A stretch of 64,000 nucleotides of DNA from an uncultured Prevotellaceae bacterium (GTDB taxonomy: Bacteria > Bacteroidota > Bacteroidia > Bacteroidales > Bacteroidaceae), in NCBI GenBank assembly GCA_902771155.1, contig CACXVS010000005.1, forward strand, positions 39,384 through 103,383, given 5' to 3'. The notes beneath the pieces were generated by a model. That model was not told where the DNA came from, searched no databases, and saw nothing but the letters and a program-made list of their open reading frames with translations. The first letter of the stretch is position 1, and each line of letters starts with the position of its first letter. Below are positions 17,142-24,422 of this stretch, one piece after another. Position numbers and translations under genes: made by a program.

Positions 17142-20100
17142 ATGATTGAACAATTCCTTTCCGACCTCAGACAGTTCCTTCCGTCTGACCGTATTTACAC
17201 CGACGAGCTCCGCACCCTGGGCTGGGGAACAGATGCCAGTTTCTACCGACAGATTCCGAAAGTGGTAATCCGTAGCGATGGCGAGGAGGAGATATCAAAG
17301 ATTGTGAAGACCTGCCAGAAACACAAGCTGCCCTTTACCTTCAGAGCTGCCGGTACATCGCTCTCGGGACAGAGTTGTACCGACTCGGTGCTGATCGTAG
17401 CCGGCAAGCACTGGGAGAAGTACGAAATAGGCGAGAACCAGGATACCATCCGCCTTCAACCCGGTATCGTGGGGGCTCGCGTGAACGAGATCCTGAAGCC
17501 TTACGGGCGCGTATTCCCACCCGACCCTGCATCGATAGGATCGGCCATGGTGGGTGGTATTGTCATCAACAATGCATCGGGCATGAACTGCGGTGTTCAT
17601 GCTAACAGTGACCGTATGATGGTATCAGCCCGCATCATCTTGACCGATGGAACGGTACTGGATACGGGCTCGACAGAGAGCCGCGAGGCCTTCAAAAAAA
17701 GCCATCCGGAGTTTCTGAAGAAGATTGAGGACCTACGCGACAAGGTGAGAGCCGACGAAGAACTGGCCTCGCGCATACGTACCAAATATAGTATTAAGAA
17801 CGTAACGGGACTGAACCTCCGTCCACTTATAGCCTACGACGATCCCTTCGATATCATCGCCCACTCGATGGTGGGTTCGGAGGGTACGTTAGCCTTCCTC
17901 TCGGAGGTGACGATGAAGACGCTCTTCGACTACAAGTACAAGGCCTCGGCGATGGTTTACTTCCTCACGATGAAGGAAAGTTGCGAGGCGGTGGTGGCCA
18001 TGAAGAAGCTGAAGGCTGGCGAGGAGGATCTGAAGATGAGTGCCGAGAACCTGGCAGTGAAGAGTGCCGAGATGCTCGACTATATGTCGCTGAACTCGGT
18101 GGACGACCCTGTGTTCCTGCAATACAAGAAGGATGTGGATGCTGGCAAGATCGAAGGTGTAGAGCCAGGCGACTACCACAACCTGACGGCTATCCTTACC
18201 GAGACGAAGGGTGTCACTCATGAACAACTGCTGGAGAAGATTGAGATGATCAAGGCTTGTCTGGGACAGTTTAAGCTCTACATCCCAGCCGTGTTTACGG
18301 AGGATCCTAAGGTGTATGGCAAGTACTGGGCCATCCGAAGCGGTATCTTCCCCAGTGTGGGAGGTACGCGCCCCATCGGCACTTCATGCCTGATTGAGGA
18401 TGTGGCATTCCCCATCGAGAGTCTGCCCGAGGCAACAGTGAAGCTGCAGAAGCTGATTGCCGACCACGGCTACGACGATGCCTGTATCTACGGGCATGCC
18501 TTCGAAGGCAACTACCACTTCATCCTGAACCAGAGTTTTGCCGATGAGCATGAGGTGGCCCGCTATGCCGAGATGATGCGCGACGTGGCCAAACTGGTCG
18601 TAGAGGATTACGACGGTTCGTTGAAGGCGGAACACGGCACGGGTCGCAACATGGCACCCTTCGTGAAGTACGAGTGGGGCGACAAGGCCTACGAGGCCAT
18701 GAAGGAGCTGAAGGCTATCTTCGACCCGGAGGGCTTGCTGAACCAGGGGGTGATCTTCAACGACGATCCGGAGTGCTTCATCAAGTGTCTGAAGCCCCTA
18801 CCTGTGCTCGACTACGACTTCAAGAGCGTACCCGATGGCGGTCACTATCTGATGGATCCCAAACTCTCGACAGCCAAGGAAACCATCGAACAGGTGAAGC
18901 GCGCCAACAAATGTATCGAGTGTGGCTTCTGCGAAGTAAACTGTATGTCGTGCGGACTGACACTCTCGTCGAGAATGCGTATTGCCGTACAGCGAGAGAT
19001 CAGGGAGTTGGAGGCTACCGGCAAGGATCCCAAGCGCGCTGCTACACTTCGCAAGCTATATAAATACTACGGCGACCAGACATGTGCTACCGACGGACTA
19101 TGCTCAACCTCGTGCCCGATGAAAATCAATACGGGCGAGCTGACACATCTGATCAGGCAAATGGACATGAACAACTCGACTTTGGGATATCAGGTGGGCG
19201 AGTTTGCTGCCAACCACATGGCAGGCATCAAGAGCGGCTTGCGCGTGGTGCTCGACGTGGCACATGCGGCTCACGTCACCCTGGGTCCGAAGCTGATGAC
19301 CACCGTATGTCGTACGATGAACAAGATGGGCATGCCACTGTGGACCACTGCCATGCCCAAGAAGCATCGCCAACCCAAGAAATCCGACCTCACACAGTTC
19401 ATCATCGAGAAGTCAATTCCTCAAAAGGAAGAACATCACAGTGACCTGAAGGTAGTGTATTTCCCCAGCTGCATCAATCAGACGATGGGACAATCGAAGC
19501 AAGGCGGCAAGAAGCACGACCTGGTGGACGAGGTGATCCAGCTGATGGCTAAGGCTGGCTATGAGGTCATCTTCCCAGAAGGCATGGAGAAGATGTGTTG
19601 CGGACAGATCTGGGAGTCGAAGGGCATGCTCGACATAGCCGACCGCAAGAGTGCCGAACTGGAAAAAGCGCTATGGAAAACCTCTGAGGAGGGCAAGTAT
19701 CCCGTGCTATGTGCCCAGAGTCCATGTCTGCACCGGATGAAAAAGGTCATGGGTGAGCGAGAGAAGATCGATGCTTGCATCGACTCTGCCGAGCATGAAG
19801 GAACTCGCCCAGAGGGCAAGGTGATGCACAAGATGAAGCTCTACGAACCAGCCGAATTTATCATGGAATATCTCGTGCCTCGCCTGGACTTCCACCCAAT
19901 AGATCGTGCGATAGCCCTTCACATCACTTGTTCTACGCGTCAGATGGGTGTAGCCGACGACCTCATCGCTCTGGCTAAGCTATGCTCTACAAAGGTATTC
20001 CTGCCTGAGGGCGTGGGCTGTTGCGGCTTTGCTGGCGACAGGGGCTTCACATTCCCTGAGCTCAACAAATATGGTCTGCGCAAACTCCGTCCGCAGATTG

Positions 20101-20231
20101 AGGCCAACCACATTGAGGTGGGATACTCAAACAGTCGCACTTGCGAGATAGGACTTGAAACGAATACAGGTATCCCCTACATGAGCATCGTCTATCTGGT
20201 GAATGAGTGCACCACCAGCAAAAAGGACTAA
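17142..20231 (+). CDS. FAD-linked oxidase / Fe-S fusion protein, D-lactate dehydrogenase-like
   Basis: 1029 residues. The FAD-binding PCMH domain (about 35-250) shows FTFRAAGTSLSGQ and PDPASIGSAMVGG. The FAD-linked oxidase C-terminal domain follows (about 260-525; HAFEGNYHFIL, EHGTGRNM). Then come two 4Fe-4S motifs (CIECGFCEVNC, CATDGLCSTSCP) and two CCG-type domains (CCGQIWESKG, CCGFAGDRGF). This matches the long quinone-linked D-lactate or D-2-hydroxyacid dehydrogenases that oxidise lactate to pyruvate at the inner face of the membrane. Pairing with a divergent lactate permease supports lactate as substrate. Related D-2-hydroxyglutarate enzymes share the layout, so the substrate remains an inference. 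Confidence 0.9.
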   Translation: MIEQFLSDLRQFLPSDRIYTDELRTLGWGTDASFYRQIPKVVIRSDGEEEISKIVKTCQKHKLPFTFRAAGTSLSGQSCTDSVLIVAGKHWEKYEIGENQDTIRLQPGIVGARVNEILKPYGRVFPPDPASIGSAMVGGIVINNASGMNCGVHANSDRMMVSARIILTDGTVLDTGSTESREAFKKSHPEFLKKIEDLRDKVRADEELASRIRTKYSIKNVTGLNLRPLIAYDDPFDIIAHSMVGSEGTLAFLSEVTMKTLFDYKYKASAMVYFLTMKESCEAVVAMKKLKAGEEDLKMSAENLAVKSAEMLDYMSLNSVDDPVFLQYKKDVDAGKIEGVEPGDYHNLTAILTETKGVTHEQLLEKIEMIKACLGQFKLYIPAVFTEDPKVYGKYWAIRSGIFPSVGGTRPIGTSCLIEDVAFPIESLPEATVKLQKLIADHGYDDACIYGHAFEGNYHFILNQSFADEHEVARYAEMMRDVAKLVVEDYDGSLKAEHGTGRNMAPFVKYEWGDKAYEAMKELKAIFDPEGLLNQGVIFNDDPECFIKCLKPLPVLDYDFKSVPDGGHYLMDPKLSTAKETIEQVKRANKCIECGFCEVNCMSCGLTLSSRMRIAVQREIRELEATGKDPKRAATLRKLYKYYGDQTCATDGLCSTSCPMKINTGELTHLIRQMDMNNSTLGYQVGEFAANHMAGIKSGLRVVLDVAHAAHVTLGPKLMTTVCRTMNKMGMPLWTTAMPKKHRQPKKSDLTQFIIEKSIPQKEEHHSDLKVVYFPSCINQTMGQSKQGGKKHDLVDEVIQLMAKAGYEVIFPEGMEKMCCGQIWESKGMLDIADRKSAELEKALWKTSEEGKYPVLCAQSPCLHRMKKVMGEREKIDACIDSAEHEGTRPEGKVMHKMKLYEPAEFIMEYLVPRLDFHPIDRAIALHITCSTRQMGVADDLIALAKLCSTKVFLPEGVGCCGFAGDRGFTFPELNKYGLRKLRPQIEANHIEVGYSNSRTCEIGLETNTGIPYMSIVYLVNECTTSKKD

Positions 20232-20250
20232 ACGGAGAAAATGGTATAAG

Positions 20251-20287
20251 AGAGAGGTGTCACCCTGATGGATGACACCTCTCTTTA
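20251..20287. terminator. Bidirectional terminator between the dehydrogenase gene and the initiator tRNA
   Basis: A perfect 12-base stem, AGAGAGGTGTCA (20251-20262) and its complement (20273-20284), with a 10-base loop. The two genes converge on it. A weak T run on each side would serve both transcripts. Confidence 0.85.
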
Positions 20288-20288
20288 G

Positions 20289-20361
20289 TTGCGGAGGCAG
20301 GATTCGAACGTGCGACCTCCAGGTTATGAGCCTGGCGAGCTACCAACTGCTCCACTCCGCG
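20289..20361 (-). tRNA. Initiator tRNA-fMet (CAT anticodon)
   Basis: 73 nucleotides on the minus strand. The anticodon loop is CTCATAA, and the C1-A72 mismatch at the top of the acceptor stem is the hallmark of initiator tRNA. No 3' CCA is encoded. Two departures from the classic form are visible: the anticodon stem is CCAGG/CCTGG, so pair 29:41 is A-T rather than G-C, and the T stem GCACG/CCTGC has a C-C mismatch at 52:62. A strong promoter lies at 20380-20411. Confidence 0.95.
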
Positions 20362-20379
20362 ATTTTTCGAAAGCGGGTG

Positions 20380-20411
20380 CAAAGGTACGACTATTTTTTG
20401 AGATAACCAAA
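20380..20411 (-). promoter_or_regulatory. Promoter of the initiator tRNA
   Basis: Minus-strand TACCTTTG (20380-20387) with TTTG (20408-20411) and a 20-base spacer, about 19 bases before the tRNA 5' end. Confidence 0.8.
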
Positions 20412-20468
20412 TAATTGGGCGATTTTTTTATTTTTTCTCACTTTTCATTCATTTTTTTGCCGTTTTTC

Positions 20469-20522
20469 TTGCACATTTCAAATAAAACGTGTAATTTTGC
20501 ACACACTAATCGCAATGTGCAA
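20469..20522 (+). promoter_or_regulatory. TetR-gene promoter with TTGCACA repeats, candidate operator
   Basis: The promoter has TTG at 20469-20471 and -7 box TAATTTTG at 20492-20499. TTGCACA occurs at 20469-20475 and 20497-20503, with its inverse TGTGCAA at 20516-20522. The last two form a 7+7 palindrome with a 12-base spacer over the expected transcription start, and the first covers the -33 element. Such placement suits repression by the TetR protein encoded downstream. The link to that protein is inference. Confidence 0.6.
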
Positions 20523-20549
20523 TTTTAAACGGTAAAGGAGGAAGCAGAT

Positions 20550-21146
20550 ATGTCCGTATCGAAAACAAGACAAAAACTAGTAGATGTTGCACGCCAGCTG
20601 TTCGCCAAGAATGGTCTGGAAAATACTACAATGAACGACATTGCCCTGCAGTCAGGGAAAGGGCGTCGTACACTCTACACCTACTTCAAATCGAAAGAGG
20701 AAATCTACGTAGCAGTGATCGAAGGAGAGTTGGAGCGCCTGAGTGACAAACTCGACGAGGTAGCCGCACGCAGGATCCGTCCGCAAGACAAGATTATCGA
20801 GCTGATCTATACCCACCTGAGCATGATTCGTGAAACGGTGGTACGTAATGGTAACCTGAGAGCCGAGTTTTTCCGTAACATCTGGATGGTGGAGAAGGTG
20901 CGCAAGCATTTCGACGACGCAGAGATCGAACTGTTCCGTAAGGTTTATACCGAAGGAAAGGAGGACGGTGAGTTTGACATCGACAACGTGGATCTTGTGG
21001 CCGACATTACCCACTATTGTATCAAGGGACTGGAAGTGCCATATATCTATGGACGTATCGCTCACGGGATGAAGGAGGAAGACACCAAGCCACAAGTGGC
21101 GAAAGTGGTGTATGGTGCATTGGGAAAATTTCAACGTAATAAATAA
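20550..21146 (+). CDS. TetR/AcrR-family transcriptional regulator
   Basis: 198 residues. The N-terminal helix-turn-helix (about residues 25-50, with TTMNDIALQSGKGRRTLYTYFKSKEEIY) is typical TetR; the C-terminal ligand domain is less conserved. It precedes fabG by 17 bases on the same strand, so it probably controls fatty-acid synthesis genes, possibly sensing an acyl ligand, as FabR-type or FasR-like regulators do elsewhere. An unusually good Shine-Dalgarno sequence, AAAGGAGG at 20534-20541, sits 8 bases before the ATG. A repeat that may be its operator covers its own promoter. Confidence 0.9.
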   Translation: MSVSKTRQKLVDVARQLFAKNGLENTTMNDIALQSGKGRRTLYTYFKSKEEIYVAVIEGELERLSDKLDEVAARRIRPQDKIIELIYTHLSMIRETVVRNGNLRAEFFRNIWMVEKVRKHFDDAEIELFRKVYTEGKEDGEFDIDNVDLVADITHYCIKGLEVPYIYGRIAHGMKEEDTKPQVAKVVYGALGKFQRNK

Positions 21147-21163
21147 TATCAAACAAGAAAATT

Positions 21164-21901
21164 ATGGGATTATTAGAAGGTAAGACAGCACTGATTACAG
21201 GTGCTGCACGCGGTATCGGAAAGGCTATCGCACTGAAGTATGCCTCTGAAGGCGCTAACATCGCATTCACCGATCTTGAGGTGAATTTGGAGACAGAGAA
21301 GGAAATCGCCGCACTCGGTGTGAAGGCCAAGAGCTATGCCTCTAACGCTGCTGACTTCGCTCAGACTGAGGAGGTGGTGAAGGCTGTGAAGGAGGAGTTT
21401 GGCTCTATCGATATTTTGGTTAACAACGCCGGTATCACCAAAGACGGACTGATGCTGCGTATGACAGAACAGCAGTGGGACGCCGTGATTGCCGTAAACC
21501 TGAAGTCGGCATTCAACTTTATCCACGCCTGTGTGCCCATCATGATGCGTCAGCGTGGCGGTTCAATAATCAACATGGCTTCCGTGGTAGGTGTGCATGG
21601 TAATGCTGGTCAGGCCAACTATGCCGCCTCGAAGGCAGGACTGATTGCACTTGCAAAAAGTATCGGTCAGGAGATGGGGCCCAAGGGCATCCGTGCCAAC
21701 GCTATTGCCCCTGGCTTCATCGATACAGCTATGACTCAGGCTCTGCCTGATGAGGTTCGCAAGGAGTGGATCAACAAGATTCCTCTGCGCCGTGGTGGAC
21801 AGGTGGAGGATATCGCCAATGTTGCTACCTTCCTTGCCTCTGACCTCTCAAGCTATGTCAGCGGTCAGGTGATCCAGGTTGATGGCGGCATGAACATGTA
21901 A
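21164..21901 (+). CDS. fabG: 3-oxoacyl-[acyl-carrier-protein] reductase
   Basis: 245 residues of the short-chain dehydrogenase family: NADPH-binding GAARGIGKA near residue 13, NNAG at 87-90, and the catalytic Ser140, Tyr153, Lys157 (YAASKAG). It reduces beta-ketoacyl-ACP in each cycle of fatty-acid elongation in the cytoplasm. It follows a TetR regulator with an 17-base gap, making a two-gene unit. A hairpin and T run after the stop may attenuate reading into the pseudouridine synthase gene. Confidence 0.95.
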   Translation: MGLLEGKTALITGAARGIGKAIALKYASEGANIAFTDLEVNLETEKEIAALGVKAKSYASNAADFAQTEEVVKAVKEEFGSIDILVNNAGITKDGLMLRMTEQQWDAVIAVNLKSAFNFIHACVPIMMRQRGGSIINMASVVGVHGNAGQANYAASKAGLIALAKSIGQEMGPKGIRANAIAPGFIDTAMTQALPDEVRKEWINKIPLRRGGQVEDIANVATFLASDLSSYVSGQVIQVDGGMNM

Positions 21902-21903
21902 AA

Positions 21904-21944
21904 GCCTCACCCCAAAACCCCTCTCCAAAAGGAAAGGGGCTTTT
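21904..21944 (+). terminator. Hairpin after fabG, partial terminator or REP-like element
   Basis: CCCCTCTCC (21918-21926) pairs with GGAAAGGGG (21931-21939) with one mismatch and an AAAA loop, then CTTTT. AAAGCC at 21901-21906 could instead pair with GGCTTT at 21938-21943, giving a competing outer stem. The CTCACCCC...CCCCTCTCC wording resembles a repeat scattered in many Bacteroidota genomes, stated from memory. Confidence 0.55.
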
Positions 21945-21949
21945 GAATT

Positions 21950-22618
21950 ATGAAAGTCATCTACGAGGACAACCATATCATCATAGTCAACAAACAGAGC
22001 GGGGAGATCGTACAGGGCGATAAGACTGGCGATCGCCCCCTTTCTGATATTGTCAAGGACTACATCAAGGAAAAGTATGCGAAACCTGGAGCTGTATTTC
22101 TTGGGGTGGCGCATCGCCTGGATCGTCCTGTAAGCGGTCTCGTGGTCTTTGCCCGTACCTCCAAAGCATTATCTAGACTGAACAAGATGTTTGCCGAGGG
22201 CGAGGTACACAAGACCTATTGGGCCATTGTAAAAAACACCCCCAGTCAACCTGAGGCGACGCTTACGCACTGGCTTGTGCGCAATGAGAAACAAAACAAA
22301 TCGTATGCCTACACAAGCGAAAAGCCCCACTCTAAAAAAGCCATGCTGAAATACAAGGTGATAGGCCGCTCCGACCATTACACCTTATTAGAAATACAAC
22401 TGATGACGGGGCGCCACCACCAGATTCGTTGCCAATTGGCAGCGATGGGTTGTCCCATAAAAGGCGACCTGAAATACGGAGCTCCGCGTTCAAACCCTGA
22501 TGGAAGCATCTCATTGATGTCACGACGGGTGGAGTTCATCCATCCGGTATCCAAAGAACTGATCGTCGCAGAGGCTCCCCTCCCCGACGACCCACTATGG
22601 CAGGCCATAGCTCCCTAG
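21950..22618 (+). CDS. RluA-family pseudouridine synthase
   Basis: 222 residues, close to the length of E. coli RluA (219). The catalytic motif HRLDRPVSG contains Asp58, and later motifs (LTGRHHQIRCQLAAMG, GDLKYGAP) are typical of the family. There is no S4 domain. It isomerises uridine to pseudouridine in rRNA or tRNA; which site cannot be read from sequence. It lies 48 bases after fabG across a hairpin and converges with a small membrane-protein gene that ends 3 bases later. Confidence 0.93.
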   Translation: MKVIYEDNHIIIVNKQSGEIVQGDKTGDRPLSDIVKDYIKEKYAKPGAVFLGVAHRLDRPVSGLVVFARTSKALSRLNKMFAEGEVHKTYWAIVKNTPSQPEATLTHWLVRNEKQNKSYAYTSEKPHSKKAMLKYKVIGRSDHYTLLEIQLMTGRHHQIRCQLAAMGCPIKGDLKYGAPRSNPDGSISLMSRRVEFIHPVSKELIVAEAPLPDDPLWQAIAP

Positions 22619-22621
22619 AAC

Positions 22622-22912
22622 TTATACAGCCACACGACGTTTGCGATAGAGGTGGGCCAGATATAGGCAACCGGCCAACGCTGCAGCCACCACCGCAATG
22701 GGCAATACCAGCGAGGCTTCACCACCTTGTGAGGCATTGTCGAGAATCAGCTGCGACTGGGCAACACTATCGACAAGGGCATCCTTGGTAGCATTGATCG
22801 AGTCACGAACTGTGTCAACAGTATCAATAATCACCGGTTTGATTTCCCTGATTCGACGAGCATGCCCTGAGGGATCAACAGGAAGAACATCTAACAAAAA
22901 CATAACTAACAA
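22622..22912 (-). CDS. Small hypothetical protein with one C-terminal membrane segment
   Basis: 96 residues from ATG 22912 (ATG 22903 is also possible). No family recognised. The middle is acidic and probably helical; a hydrophobic segment (ASLVLPIAVVAAALAGCLYL) near the C-terminus is followed by HLYRKRR, which suggests a tail-anchored protein with its basic end inside. It is the last of three co-directional genes with an MFS-type protein and a small polytopic protein, separated by 8-15 bases, so function is probably linked to them. Confidence 0.65.
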   Translation of the reverse strand: MLVMFLLDVLPVDPSGHARRIREIKPVIIDTVDTVRDSINATKDALVDSVAQSQLILDNASQGGEASLVLPIAVVAAALAGCLYLAHLYRKRRVAV

Positions 22913-22920
22913 TAATTAAA

Positions 22921-23256
22921 TTAAATATTTAAAACCAAATAAATCAGTTGAAACAAGAGACCTGTCAGAAAACTGACAGCATTACACAACACACTATACA
23001 CAAGCGACTGATGCCAGTCATTAACCAACCATGCATACCAGAGCGCTTCGATCAGTACCACTAACAGTTCGCCTACCACCACCGTTGCCCATCCACTGGA
23101 AACATAAACGGCGAAGAGGTTCAGAGGCACATTCGTCAGGACGTTCACTACGACAGAGCCCCAGAGCACTTTTCTACGGCGTTCACCCAGATAGAGCAAC
23201 ATGCACCATTCGATGACGATTGTGACCACCAACGGCCAGAGTAGTCTCATGATCAT
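22921..23256 (-). CDS. Small polytopic membrane protein, unknown function
   Basis: 111 residues with three or four hydrophobic segments (LLWPLVVTIVIEWCMLLYL, VVVNVLTNVPLNLFAVYV, TVVVGELLVVLIEALWYAWL and SVLCNAVSFLTGLLFQLIYL) and a short basic loop ERRRK. No family recognised. It starts 15 bases after the MFS-type gene stop and ends 8 bases before the next small gene, so it belongs to that operon. Confidence 0.75.
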   Translation of the reverse strand: MIMRLLWPLVVTIVIEWCMLLYLGERRRKVLWGSVVVNVLTNVPLNLFAVYVSSGWATVVVGELLVVLIEALWYAWLVNDWHQSLVYSVLCNAVSFLTGLLFQLIYLVLNI

Positions 23257-23271
23257 CTCACATCCTCCTCC

Positions 23272-24282
23272 TTACATATACACAGCCAACAGATAGCCTG
23301 GTAGCAATGCCGCTGCCAAGAGTCCGAAAGCCATACCCTCACGTCGGGGAAGCAAGACGTTGGCCAGATAGAGTGTGATAGGCATCGTGCAGTTCATCAA
23401 GAACACACCCAACAAGAGCACGCCCTCATACTCTCCCCTGAAAAGGAAGCATAGTGCCACACCTGCCAGAATCACCATCATCGACCAGAGAATACCTATA
23501 TAGCGGGCTATCCAGCCTCCCGCCATCTTACCCAGCATCGACGAGACTGCAATCCACAGAATAAGTTCCTCTGTCTTAGATATGCCACCTGAGAACAACT
23601 CATTGGCAAAAGAGCGATAGCACACAAACAGCATCAAGGCTACTACCAGTGTCCATATCCGCACTGGAGTGAACCAGTTGGAACGTAGTCGGATATCAGA
23701 AACGGGCTTCGCCAAGCCATCATCATGATAGACATAGGCAATGGCCAAACCCACGTAAAGCAGCAGCAGACCATAGAGCAACGGCCACGAGCGGAAAACC
23801 AAACCAACGGCCAATCCCATTACACCTGTAGAGACAAACACACCCAAAGCGCGGATGTCGTTGCCAGTCTTCACCACAGCCTGCTTGCCTCCCCACACGT
23901 GGAAGAGCGAATTGCCTGTCCCTAAAAGTACAGCAACAGAAATGATAAGACACTCAGCAAGACCTTGTTCCATCAGAGTCAGCGAGCTAACTACCAATAT
24001 CGGTATCAGCGATGCCAGTGCTACAGCCAGTGTCATAAGCAATGCCGACCACATCAATAACCAGTGGCGACGCCCCATGCGGTCGGCCAACAATCCTGAG
24101 AGTGGCTGAGACATAAACGCCAATACATTATAGAGCAAGATGGCACCCATACCCATCCGGTCGCCATAAGACCCGAAGGTATTACCGTAGATCCCGACTA
24201 TCAGGAACATACTGCAGATGCACATCCCATCGATCAGGAAATGCTGTACACTGCTGATGCCTATCGGCCAAACGTTCTGCAT
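23272..24282 (-). CDS. MFS-type membrane transporter, short form
   Basis: 336 residues, shorter than the usual 380-420 for MFS, with about 10-11 hydrophobic segments. The loop motif GLLADRMGRRHW after the second helix supports MFS membership. The protein lacks clear substrate clues. It is first in a three-gene minus-strand operon with two small unknown membrane proteins and is divergent from tamB, with promoters on both sides of the 140-base gap. Confidence 0.78.
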   Translation of the reverse strand: MQNVWPIGISSVQHFLIDGMCICSMFLIVGIYGNTFGSYGDRMGMGAILLYNVLAFMSQPLSGLLADRMGRRHWLLMWSALLMTLAVALASLIPILVVSSLTLMEQGLAECLIISVAVLLGTGNSLFHVWGGKQAVVKTGNDIRALGVFVSTGVMGLAVGLVFRSWPLLYGLLLLYVGLAIAYVYHDDGLAKPVSDIRLRSNWFTPVRIWTLVVALMLFVCYRSFANELFSGGISKTEELILWIAVSSMLGKMAGGWIARYIGILWSMMVILAGVALCFLFRGEYEGVLLLGVFLMNCTMPITLYLANVLLPRREGMAFGLLAAALLPGYLLAVYM

Positions 24283-24302
24283 CCTCTGTTGTAAGTTTGT
24301 TG

Positions 24303-24310
24303 CAAAAGTA
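24303..24310 (-). promoter_or_regulatory. Promoter -7 box of the MFS-type operon
   Basis: TACTTTTG on the minus strand, 21 bases before the ATG at 24282. No clear -33 TTTG at the usual spacing. Confidence 0.6.
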
Positions 24311-24371
24311 CAAACTAATTCTCAAACAGCCAATAAAATCGAAGCAAAATAACAACAAAATAGGTAAATCT

Positions 24372-24402
24372 TTTGCCATTCCGTCAGAAATGTGTACTTT
24401 TG
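24372..24402 (+). promoter_or_regulatory. Promoter of tamB
   Basis: TTTG (24372-24375), 19-base spacer, TACTTTTG (24395-24402): an essentially perfect Bacteroidota promoter. It lies inside the longer possible reading frame from 24297, which fixes the start at ATG 24423. Confidence 0.85.
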
Positions 24403-24422
24403 CAGTGTCATTCGCAAAAACG

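Noticed and set aside
22622..22912. Antisense frame on the plus strand opposite the small membrane protein
   Set aside because: It has no signal, domain or promoter, whereas the minus-strand frame sits in a tight operon.
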